A DNA stretch of 6,665 nt. Source: Actinomycetota bacterium. Lineage in GTDB: Bacteria; Desulfobacterota; Deferrimicrobia; Deferrimicrobiales; Deferrimicrobiaceae. The DNA is taken from the NCBI GenBank assembly GCA_016844415.1, contig JAENIX010000049.1, positions 1 through 6,665 on the forward strand. The letters are read 5' to 3'. This document shows, piece after piece, positions 1 to 6,146 of the stretch. The translations under genes and the position numbers were made by a program. A model generated the notes under the pieces. It was not told where the DNA came from. It saw only the letters and a list, made by a program, of their open reading frames with translations, and did no database searches. Numbering within the stretch: position 1 is the first letter of the stretch; each line of letters opens with the position of its first letter.

Positions 1-966
1 CTCTATCACAGGCGCAACTGCCTGGGCGGGGGGTGAAGGTCGAATCTGCGCTTCCGGCCTGCCTGGCGCGTCCACCGCCATGACCGGCACAGGTTGGGCC
101 TCTTTAGTCAGCGGCGTCCCCGGAGGGGCTTCTTTGGCCGGGGCCGTGGGTGGCTCCGGTGGAACTGCTTTTGACAGAGCCAAGGGCGGCACCGGCTTTG
201 CTACCGCCGCTGGGGTAACATCCTTCGCTGGCGGTGCTTCTTTGGCCAGCGCCGTAGGTGGCTCAAGGGGAACTGCTTTCGGCAGAGCCAAGGGCGGTGA
301 GGGCCCCAAGGCAACCTGCGGTAGCGAGGGGGCTTCTTTGGCCATGGCCGCCGGTGGGACTTCCTTGGCCAGGGCCACGGGCGGCGGAGTCTCCTTCGGA
401 ATTTCCTTGGCGAAGTAATTCACGGAGGGAAGAAGGATCGTGCTGCCCGCCATGATGCGGTTCACGTCGCGTACGGATTCGTTGATTTCCTTGATGGCGG
501 CAAGGTACCTGGGGAGATCCCGCCTGGAAACCCCGCGCGCCGCGAGGAGCCGGGTAAGCGTATCCCCCGCGGCCACCAGGTGCGGAACCACTTTCCCTTC
601 GAGCACCCTGGGATCCTGGTCCGGCGGGACCGCCGAGGGGACCAGGACCTTCTGACCCGCCTTGAGCTTCCGCACGTCGGCCACTTCGGGATTGGCGCGT
701 TGGAACTCACGGAGCATCCGGACGTATTCCGCCGGGGGGAGAACCCCCCTGCGATTGAGAATCTTCCAGAGGTTTTCCCCATGCGCGACGGTATGGACCT
801 CGTAGAAGCTCTTCTTCCCTCCAGATGAATCAGCGAAGATCCTCTTCTCGAGGAATATCCTCGGACGCTCCTCTTCCGCCGCCCTTGCGACGCCCGCGGC
901 AAAGAGAGCCGCCGTCGCCGCGGCGAGAACCGCCGCCCTCAGTATATTTCGCCGTTGAATGTGCAT
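1..966 (-). CDS. Exported protein with two LysM domains and a Pro/Ala/Lys-rich repeat tail (3' end outside window)
   Basis: The frame is open for 322 codons from ATG 966 to base 1 with no stop, so the C-terminus is missing. Residues 1-30 are a signal peptide: basic MHIQRR, an Ala/Leu-rich core, then a likely cleavage after ARA or ARAA. Residues about 55-111 (starting YEVHTVAHGENLWKIL, ending AGQKVLVPSA) and about 126-182 (starting VVPHLVAAGDTL, ending AGSTILLPSV) are two LysM modules, a fold that binds peptidoglycan or other GlcNAc polymers. From about residue 185 the chain is Pro/Ala/Lys-rich with AKEAPP and KAVP units, probably an extended periplasmic linker. A further domain may follow beyond the window. 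The start has a GGAGG three bases upstream and overlaps the preceding gene by 28 bases, which suggests translational coupling. The role is inferred to be cell-wall attachment or envelope assembly; the LysM call is firm and the specific function is unknown. Confidence 0.85.
   Translation of the reverse strand, partial: MHIQRRNILRAAVLAAATAALFAAGVARAAEEERPRIFLEKRIFADSSGGKKSFYEVHTVAHGENLWKILNRRGVLPPAEYVRMLREFQRANPEVADVRKLKAGQKVLVPSAVPPDQDPRVLEGKVVPHLVAAGDTLTRLLAARGVSRRDLPRYLAAIKEINESVRDVNRIMAGSTILLPSVNYFAKEIPKETPPPVALAKEVPPAAMAKEAPSLPQVALGPSPPLALPKAVPLEPPTALAKEAPPAKDVTPAAVAKPVPPLALSKAVPPEPPTAPAKEAPPGTPLTKEAQPVPVMAVDAPGRPEAQIRPSPPAQAVAPVIE
121..297 (-). repeat. 108-bp-period imperfect repeat encoding Pro/Ala/Lys units in the LysM protein tail
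   Basis: Bases 229-297 and 121-189 encode closely related 23-residue blocks, PPLALPKAVPLEPPTALAKE plus APP and PPLALSKAVPPEPPTAPAKE plus APP, spaced exactly 36 residues (108 bases) apart. The DNA copies are also nearly identical, sharing for example the GCTTCTTTGGCC and CAGAGCCAAGGGCGG stretches on the plus strand. That points to duplication at DNA level rather than only selection on protein composition. A third, partial and diverged unit (AKEVPP, AKEAPS) lies at about 320-372. Tracts of this kind change length easily by slippage or recombination. Confidence 0.75.
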
Positions 967-1724
967 ACTCCTCCGTGCGCCCCGACCGTCTTGTACATCT
1001 TGGGGCCTTCCCACGGCTGGTCCAGGATGCCGTCGTGGATCGCCCAGCTTCTGCCGCGAACCGTCTTGCAGTGCTCAGGCTTCCGGAACGGAGTGCTGCC
1101 GTCCAGCCTCGCGTGGAGGATCCCGCCGGGATGGAACTCCCTGTCGATATACTCCATCTTCTCCTTTCCCTGGGCGTATTGGAAGCCGCCTCTTTCGTAC
1201 AGGATCGCGCTGTTGTAGCTCAAGGGCTCCAGGAAGTAGCGCTTGAAACCGGTGCGCAGGAAGAACTCGTCCCAGCACGCGATGAGGTCCCCCATCGCCC
1301 TTAAGCCCCGCCGGACCTGGGCGGGGGCGAGGCCGGCCTCCATCGCGCGGATCTCCTCGGGGAGGTTGCGCCGCGCGGTTCCGAAGTACGTGTCCTGGCC
1401 GTGCTCGTCGACATCTATGTCGAACCTTTCCCCGTCGGGGTCGTTCACGATGATGAAGGCAATTTCCATCTGTTCATTGGGAGAGGCGGAGATGTCGAGG
1501 AAGTAGGCGGCGTCCCGGTCGGCCGGGTCGCGCCTCAGGTCGATCTGGAAAAACGGCATCCCCTCGGAGCAGGTTATCTTGACGCACCTTTCACCCGCCG
1601 GGTTTGCCCAGGTCTCCGGATCTATGGAAAACATTTTCAGGAAACGCGTTGGTATAAGGGCTGAAAGGAGCCGCTCACGCTCCTTTTCCGGCATACGGTT
1701 TATTTCGTAGATCGATACGGCCAA
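939..1724 (-). CDS. Uncharacterised 261-residue protein
   Basis: I do not recognise this family. The frame is complete from TTG 1724 to TGA at 939-941. A 5' AGGA about 12 bases upstream overlaps the end of the ligase gene; an alternative ATG at 1694 would remove ten residues but has no visible ribosome site. There is no signal peptide or membrane segment, so it is probably cytoplasmic. Residues about 70-108 look like beta strands followed by an acidic turn (NDPDGERFDIDVDEHG). Residues 118-160 look helical, and the C-terminal third is rich in aromatic residues, Gly and His (IHDGILDQPWEGPKMY). Residues 171-181 (NSAILYERGGF) resemble the N..A..LYE..GF signature near the C-terminus of GNAT acetyltransferases, but two residues are missing from it and the acetyl-CoA loop (Q/RxxGxG/A) is not visible, so I do not call it GNAT. 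Only 8 bases separate it from the ligase gene, suggesting co-expression. Confidence 0.8.
   Translation of the reverse strand: MAVSIYEINRMPEKERERLLSALIPTRFLKMFSIDPETWANPAGERCVKITCSEGMPFFQIDLRRDPADRDAAYFLDISASPNEQMEIAFIIVNDPDGERFDIDVDEHGQDTYFGTARRNLPEEIRAMEAGLAPAQVRRGLRAMGDLIACWDEFFLRTGFKRYFLEPLSYNSAILYERGGFQYAQGKEKMEYIDREFHPGGILHARLDGSTPFRKPEHCKTVRGRSWAIHDGILDQPWEGPKMYKTVGAHGGVCTFNGEIY
968..974 (-). promoter_or_regulatory. Shine-Dalgarno sequence for the LysM gene, inside the preceding CDS
   Basis: On the minus strand the bases read GGAGGAG immediately before T-ATG (start at 966). GGAGG lies three bases from the ATG, tighter than the usual 5-9. It sits within the coding sequence of the upstream 261-residue protein, so ribosomes finishing that gene at 939 pass through it. 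No other start codon lies nearby in this frame, which supports the ATG at 966. Confidence 0.55.
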
Positions 1725-1732
1725 GGCGCAGG

Positions 1733-3526
1733 CTATTCCTTTTCATATAGAGCATCGAGCAGCATCCCGTATTTCTGGATGACCACCTTTCGCTTAACTT
1801 TCAACGTGGGGGTCAGCTCCCCCGTCTCCTGGGTGAAATCGTTCCCCAGAAGAACGAACTTCTTGATCTGCTCGAAAGAAGCAAGCGACCGGTTCATCCC
1901 GTCGACACGGGCGCTCATCATCTCGATGACGCGGGGGGCCTTGGCAAGCGCGACAGGGTCCCGCTCCGGGATACCGTTCTCCCCGGCCCACTTGCCGATC
2001 TCTTCAGGGACCAATGTCAGGATCGCAGTCAGGTACCTCTTCCGATCCCCGAAGACGAACGCCTGGCTGACGAACTTGTCTGTCTTGAGCAGGTTCTCGA
2101 CATTCTGCGGGGCGACGTTCTTGCCCCCCGATGTCACTATGATGTCCTTCTTGCGGTCGGTGATTCGCAGGAACCCGTCCGCGTCGATAACCCCGATGTC
2201 GCCGGTGTGGAACCACTGTTCCGGGTCGATCGCCTCCCGCGTCGCCGCCGGATCGCGGTAATACTCCTTGAACACATGCGGGCCCCGGACGAGGATTTCT
2301 CCGTCCGAAGCGATCCTGACCTCGGTGCCGGGGAGGGGCTTGCCGACAGACCCGAACTTGAAGTTATCGACCTGGTTGGCCGAGACCACGGAGGGAGTTT
2401 CCGTGAGACCGTACCCCTCAAGGATGAGTATATCCATGGCGTGGAAAAACTCGGCGATCTCCCGGGCGAGCGGCGCCCCGCCCGACACGAAGAAGCGCAG
2501 CCGGCCTCCCAGGCGGGCGCGGATCTTTCCGAACACGAGCCGGTCGGCGATCGAAAACTTCATGGCCAGCAGGCCCCCGATCCGCTCCCGCCGCTGCTTT
2601 AGCGCCGACACCTCCCGCCCCACAGTCAGCGCCCATAGAAAGATCGATTTCTTCAGCCCGCCTTCCTGGTGCACCTTGCCCAGCACCGCGGCGTAAAACT
2701 TCTCGTAAAGGCGGGGGACGCTGATCATCATGTGCGGGCGGACGGCGGGCAGGTCCTCGGCCACCGTCTGGAGCCCCCGCGCGAAGGCGGTGACCGTCAT
2801 CGCGTCGAAGGACAGGAAATGCTCGAACCGGCCCAGCACGTGGGCCAGCGGGAGGAACTGGAGCATCACCGAGCCCCGCGGCACGTCGACGACCTCCAGC
2901 GTGGCGGTGACGTCGAAGGCGACGTTGCTGTGGCGGATCACCGCGCCCTTCGGCGGACCCGTGGTTCCGGAGGTGTAGATGATCGTGAGGTCGTCCTCCG
3001 GCCTGATCTCATCCCCGCGCGCCTCGAGGGCTCCGGTGTGCGCGGCGGCGTGTTCCGTTCCCTTCGCGCGAAGGTCGGCGAGTGAGATGGTCCCTGCCTT
3101 CCCTTCAGGGCTCCCGGTGAGAAGGACCAGGGCGGCAAGTTCCGGCAGGTTATTCCTCGCGCCGGCCACCTTGTTCCATTGCTGCTCGTCCTCGACGAAC
3201 GCGACGCGCGCGCCCGAGTGGGCAAGGATGTACTCCACCTGGTCGGGCAGGTTGGACGGATAGATGGGGACGGTGACGAATCCCCCGAGGATGCAGGCGA
3301 TATCCGAGAGCGTCCACTCCACGCGGGTGGAGGAGAGGATAGCCACCTTGTCCCCGCGCGCAAGTCCCAGGCTCATCAGCCCGAAGGCCATTTCCCGGAC
3401 GGTCGCTCCCACCTCCCGGAAGGTCATCGGCTCCCATTTTCCGTCCCGAGGTACGATGTATCGTGTGTCGTCGCCCCCGGCCGCGATCCGGTTCAGGAAC
3501 ATGCGATTGAGAGTCGTCTCCTTCAT
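1733..3526 (-). CDS. Long-chain fatty-acid--CoA ligase (AMP-forming, Faa1/COG1022 type)
   Basis: This 597-residue protein is an ANL-superfamily adenylate-forming enzyme. It activates a fatty acid with ATP to an acyl-adenylate and transfers the acyl group to CoA, at the cytoplasmic face of the membrane. Visible motifs in order are: the phosphate-binding loop IIYTSGTTGPPKG at 182-194; SGGAPL at 348-353; the A5 motif GYGLTE at 371-376; the ribose-binding Asp in HTGD at 440-443; the hinge region DRKKDI at 457-462 followed by SGGKNVAP; and the C-terminal catalytic lysine in LTPTLKVKRK, probably K576. Length and motif order fit the bacterial long-chain ligases of about 600 residues rather than the shorter E. 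coli FadD or acetyl-CoA synthetase. All catalytic residues appear intact. The ATG is preceded by GGGGAGGGG four bases upstream. It lies 26 bases after the cytochrome gene. Chain-length preference cannot be read from the sequence. Confidence 0.95.
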   Translation of the reverse strand: MKETTLNRMFLNRIAAGGDDTRYIVPRDGKWEPMTFREVGATVREMAFGLMSLGLARGDKVAILSSTRVEWTLSDIACILGGFVTVPIYPSNLPDQVEYILAHSGARVAFVEDEQQWNKVAGARNNLPELAALVLLTGSPEGKAGTISLADLRAKGTEHAAAHTGALEARGDEIRPEDDLTIIYTSGTTGPPKGAVIRHSNVAFDVTATLEVVDVPRGSVMLQFLPLAHVLGRFEHFLSFDAMTVTAFARGLQTVAEDLPAVRPHMMISVPRLYEKFYAAVLGKVHQEGGLKKSIFLWALTVGREVSALKQRRERIGGLLAMKFSIADRLVFGKIRARLGGRLRFFVSGGAPLAREIAEFFHAMDILILEGYGLTETPSVVSANQVDNFKFGSVGKPLPGTEVRIASDGEILVRGPHVFKEYYRDPAATREAIDPEQWFHTGDIGVIDADGFLRITDRKKDIIVTSGGKNVAPQNVENLLKTDKFVSQAFVFGDRKRYLTAILTLVPEEIGKWAGENGIPERDPVALAKAPRVIEMMSARVDGMNRSLASFEQIKKFVLLGNDFTQETGELTPTLKVKRKVVIQKYGMLLDALYEKE

Positions 3527-3552
3527 TTCCCCTCCCCTTTGTCGGTTGACGC

Positions 3553-4344
3553 CTACTGGTATTCCACGGCGAGAGTGACGGTGTTGCTTTTCCTCCCGCC
3601 GATATCAATCACCCATGCCGTGTAGACCAGCCGGTGCTTCGCTCCCGCGGCGGGCGCCTCCTCGATCAGCGTGTAGATGGAGTCGCGGGCGACCCGGTCG
3701 CCGTGCGTTCCGTCGTCGTAGAGTATGTTCGTCCCGAATGTGATCGCGCCCGTATCCACGTCCCTCGCGTAATAGTAGAGGAGCACCGACTCGCCAAGGT
3801 GCGTTTTGCTGGCCGGGATGCGGAACTCTACGGCCTTGATCTCAAGACGGCCGCTCTCACCCTTCTTCAGGCGTGTCGGGTACCAGTTAACCTGCGCAAG
3901 GATATCGGATTCAACGTGGCAGTTAAGGCACAGATTGCGACCCGTCACCTTCCGCTTCCTGTGAACGCCCGCCTTCTCCATGACGTCGTGGCAGGTTATG
4001 CAGGTGATCTTGCCGTTCCTGTCCAGCGGCAGATCCTCCGGCCTTTTCATCTCCGGGGCGATCGCTATTTTCACCGGATGCATGTGCCGGTACCCGTCGT
4101 GGCAGGAGTAGCAAAGAGCGATGATATCCCCCCCGAACTTGAGGCCGGCGGCGGGACGTTGCCCCGCCACTTCCGACGGTGCCTGCGTATGGCAGACGAT
4201 GCAGCCGTCGGAGCTCTTTCGCCCGTGCGGGCTTTCCCCGCGCTTCTCCTTCTGTTCCGCGGGAACGCCGGAAACCGCCAACAGCGTCGATAGCGCCCCT
4301 GCGAGAACGGCGCCAGCCCACATTCGCCTTCTCCGGATTCTCAT
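3553..4344 (-). CDS. Periplasmic four-haem c-type cytochrome with C-terminal beta-sandwich-like domain
   Basis: This 263-residue protein starts with MRIRRRR and an Ala/Leu core, a Sec signal peptide probably cut after VPA near residue 29. Four haem c attachment motifs follow: CIVCH 48-52, CYSCH 78-82, CITCH 115-119 and CLNCH 139-143. The HMHPV stretch at 87-91 and the LPLDRNGKITCITCHD stretch at 105-120 match the pattern of small multihaem cytochromes in metal-reducing and sulfate-reducing delta-proteobacteria. His 40, 87, 89 and 128 are candidate distal ligands. Residues about 160-263 carry no haem and look like an Ig-like beta domain; the YDDGTHGDRVARDSIYT segment at 209-225 resembles a calcium-loop-like motif common in bacterial exported domains. 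The probable role is periplasmic electron transfer, with the extra domain used for partner or surface docking (inference). A clean AGGAG seven bases upstream fixes the start. Confidence 0.93.
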   Translation of the reverse strand: MRIRRRRMWAGAVLAGALSTLLAVSGVPAEQKEKRGESPHGRKSSDGCIVCHTQAPSEVAGQRPAAGLKFGGDIIALCYSCHDGYRHMHPVKIAIAPEMKRPEDLPLDRNGKITCITCHDVMEKAGVHRKRKVTGRNLCLNCHVESDILAQVNWYPTRLKKGESGRLEIKAVEFRIPASKTHLGESVLLYYYARDVDTGAITFGTNILYDDGTHGDRVARDSIYTLIEEAPAAGAKHRLVYTAWVIDIGGRKSNTVTLAVEYQ

Positions 4345-4351
4345 GGATACG

Positions 4352-4356
4352 CTCCT
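4352..4356 (-). promoter_or_regulatory. Shine-Dalgarno AGGAG for the cytochrome gene
   Basis: On the minus strand AGGAG is followed by CGTATCC (7 bases) and ATG at 4344. Sequence and spacing are close to ideal, which selects this ATG over the internal Met at residue 8. Confidence 0.75.
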
Positions 4357-4402
4357 AAAGGGTTTACTCGGGGGAAAGACGGTGCCGGCCGAAAATCTCG
4401 TT

Positions 4403-6073
4403 CTAACGGAAAAACGGCAAGACCTCGTCGTATGTCACCATTCCGCGGAGGAGAAGATCCTCGATCGACCGGATGGCGGAATAGAAATCTTCCTCCAGCA
4501 GTCGTCCGAGTTTTTCCTCCAGCCATACTTCCGAGGAAACGATGTTCTCCACGCCCGGGGTGAAGGGTAAAAGCTCCACCAGCGCCATTTTCCCCGAATA
4601 CCCCTTCCCCTTGCAGCGTTCGCAGCCCGCGGGCATGTAGAACGAGGATACCTCTATTATCTTCTCAAGCTGCGCCTTGTGCCTTTCGCCTACCATCCTG
4701 AGCGATGGCTTTGCGGGCACCGGACGCCGGCACTCGAGGCATAGCAGGCTCACAAGCCGCTGGTGCATCACCAACCGGGTCACGCGCGCCAGGATGAACG
4801 GGTCGATATCCAGGGAGAGCAGGGTCCGCAGGGTGCGGTCGAAGTTGAACCGGCGGACGCCGCCCAGCACCGTTACCCCGCCCTGGGCCAGGTGAATGAG
4901 TTCCGAAAACTCGGATGGATCGGAAACGTGCTCGATCAAAAGCACGTCCGGTTCCAGGGACTCCGCAAGCCGCGTCCACTTCCCCCCGAACTGCTGCTCC
5001 GCGTCCCTGCGTTCCAGCTGGATGTATCCCTCGTTCCGGAGCTGGAACTGCTCCTCGACGGTCACCACCCGTGCCCCCGTCCGGCAGATTTCCCTAAGAA
5101 GCGTGAAGAGGGTCGTGGCCACCCCTTCGGGGCCCGGAGAGGACACCATGAAGAAGCCGCCTCCCTTGGAAATGATCTTCCGGGTGATCTCCACCTGCTC
5201 CCCGTTCATCCCCACCGAGTCCAGCGTGATGCCTGCCTTCTGATCCGGCAGGACCTTGATTATCGCCTCCGCGCCCGAAAGGCCCTGCACGAAGCTGAGC
5301 CGGAAGGATACCACCCCGGAGGCGGATTCCAGCTGGAAGACCCTGCCGGATACTGCCCCCGGCCCCTTCCCCGTCTCCGCAAGCTCCACGAACGCGTCGA
5401 TGAGTATCCGCCTGAAACGCAGCGGAAAGGACAGGAGGAGCACGTTTCCGGCTTCTCCCTTCCCGCTCAGAAGCACCTTCCCCCCCGCGGGGAACATCCG
5501 GATGTTATCGAGCCCCGTCGCGGCCGCGTGCAGCAGCACTTTCTCCGCCACCCGCCGGACTCCCCCCTGCGAAACCCATTTCTCCGCCTCGTCGCTGCTT
5601 ATCATGCCGCCGGTGAGGTCCGCGGGGGAGAGCTGGAAAAGGTCCGGGTAGAAGCGGGAGATGATCGCCGCAAGTACACGGCGGGGACATATGACGAGCC
5701 GGACCGGCATGCCGGTCATCGACTCGACGGCGGTGAACGCATCGTGGCAGAACGGATCGGCGACCGCCAGCGTCAATCTGCCGTTCTCGAGTGCGATCGG
5801 AACCATCAGGTTCTCCCTGGCGAGAGCCTCCGGGAGAACGTCGCAAAGGGAAAGGGATACGGACTCCGGGTCGATCTCGAGGAACGGGATTCCCAGGGCC
5901 TCGGCAAGGATCCACCCCTTCGCGTCGGAATGGAGGAAGTTCTCAAGGAGTGCGGTTTCCGAGAGCGTGGCCCCCCTGGCCGCGGAATGCTCTTTCAGCT
6001 TCTGTATATCGTCGGAAGACAGGAAACCGAGCTCGAGCATTTTCTCCAGAAGTTCCGACTGGAAGCCGCCCAC
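4403..6073 (-). CDS. Degenerate PilB/GspE-family secretion ATPase homologue (probable pseudo-ATPase)
   Basis: From GTG 6073 this encodes 556 residues, the normal size for PilB/GspE, the hexameric ATPases that drive type IV pilus assembly or type II secretion. Residues 1-142 match the T2SSE_N/MshEN module (GIPFLEID at 61-68, LTLAVADPF at 100-108). Residues about 171-300 match the N2 domain, and 301-556 the RecA-like domain plus C-terminal region. The zinc tetracysteine is kept (C445LEC448, C484ERC487). The catalytic motifs are not: at the Walker A position the sequence is SPGPEGVATTL (312-322), with Val318 and Ala319 where Lys and Thr belong; the Walker B GE is replaced by Glu381-His382; the Asp-box VEDPVE is VEEQFQ; the His-box His is Arg407. 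The frame is intact and both ends still align, so ATPase activity is probably lost but the fold kept. The GTG is preceded by AGGGAAGGG about nine bases upstream; TTG 6118 or ATG 6174 are alternatives. The start is uncertain. Confidence 0.85.
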   Translation of the reverse strand: MGGFQSELLEKMLELGFLSSDDIQKLKEHSAARGATLSETALLENFLHSDAKGWILAEALGIPFLEIDPESVSLSLCDVLPEALARENLMVPIALENGRLTLAVADPFCHDAFTAVESMTGMPVRLVICPRRVLAAIISRFYPDLFQLSPADLTGGMISSDEAEKWVSQGGVRRVAEKVLLHAAATGLDNIRMFPAGGKVLLSGKGEAGNVLLLSFPLRFRRILIDAFVELAETGKGPGAVSGRVFQLESASGVVSFRLSFVQGLSGAEAIIKVLPDQKAGITLDSVGMNGEQVEITRKIISKGGGFFMVSSPGPEGVATTLFTLLREICRTGARVVTVEEQFQLRNEGYIQLERRDAEQQFGGKWTRLAESLEPDVLLIEHVSDPSEFSELIHLAQGGVTVLGGVRRFNFDRTLRTLLSLDIDPFILARVTRLVMHQRLVSLLCLECRRPVPAKPSLRMVGERHKAQLEKIIEVSSFYMPAGCERCKGKGYSGKMALVELLPFTPGVENIVSSEVWLEEKLGRLLEEDFYSAIRSIEDLLLRGMVTYDEVLPFFR

Positions 6074-6146
6074 GGATAACCGCCCTTCCCTATTGTTTTC
6101 AACTTCTTCTGATTTCAACTTTATTAAAAAGGGGTGGGAAAGTAAA
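6074..6146. promoter_or_regulatory. AT-rich divergent intergenic region, likely promoters for both units
   Basis: This short stretch separates the divergent starts and is markedly richer in A and T than the coding DNA around it (for example TTTCAACTTTATTAAAAA). No hexamer pair matches the sigma-70 consensus well. On the minus strand TTGAAA at 6118-6113 with AACAAT or ACAATA 15-16 bases downstream is a weak candidate for the five-gene unit. The plus-strand promoter is not identifiable. The regulatory call rests on position and composition; if the ATPase homologue starts at TTG 6118 instead of GTG 6073, much of this stretch would be coding. Confidence 0.4.
6097..6121. repeat. Direct repeat of TTTCAACTT, 16 bases apart
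   Basis: TTTCAACTT occurs at 6097-6105 and again at 6113-6121, start to start 16 bases. On the minus strand each copy reads AAGTTGAAA and so contains TTGAAA, a -35-like hexamer. It could be a pair of regulator half-sites or tandem promoter elements. Both copies are in the AT-rich divergent region, where chance repeats are more likely, so the functional reading is weak although the repeat itself is exact. Confidence 0.5.

Noticed and set aside
80..418. Plus-strand Gly/Ala/Ser-rich frame that looks like a repetitive surface protein
   Set aside because: It is the complement of the Pro/Ala/Lys repeat tail of the LysM protein; the opposite strand has a signal peptide, ribosome site and two LysM domains in frame.
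462..902. Minus-strand frame of 146 codons
   Set aside because: Out of frame with the LysM gene on the same strand; its Arg/Ser-rich translation is a frame-shifted reading of the LysM domains.
1149..1214. GNAT acetyltransferase assignment for the 261-residue protein
   Set aside because: Only an NSAILYERGGF fragment resembles GNAT, with shorter spacing than the usual motif, and no acetyl-CoA pyrophosphate-binding loop is visible.
3634..4293. Open plus-strand frame of 219 codons
   Set aside because: Antisense to the cytochrome gene, whose four CxxCH motifs and signal peptide fix the coding strand.
4345..4402. Possible terminator between the ATPase homologue and the cytochrome gene
   Set aside because: Only a short GCCGGC palindrome is present, with no stable stem followed by a T-run on the minus strand, so I do not call a terminator.
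5108..5140. Sequencing error or frameshift as the cause of the missing Walker A lysine
   Set aside because: The frame is unchanged on both sides and aligns ungapped to the family, and three further catalytic motifs are also altered elsewhere, so one local error cannot explain it.
4763..6079. Open plus-strand frame of 438 codons
   Set aside because: It lies entirely antisense to the PilB/GspE homologue, which has clear family similarity along its length. The translation is low-complexity, rich in Pro, Arg, Glu and Gly, with no recognisable domain, as expected for an antisense shadow in GC-rich DNA.
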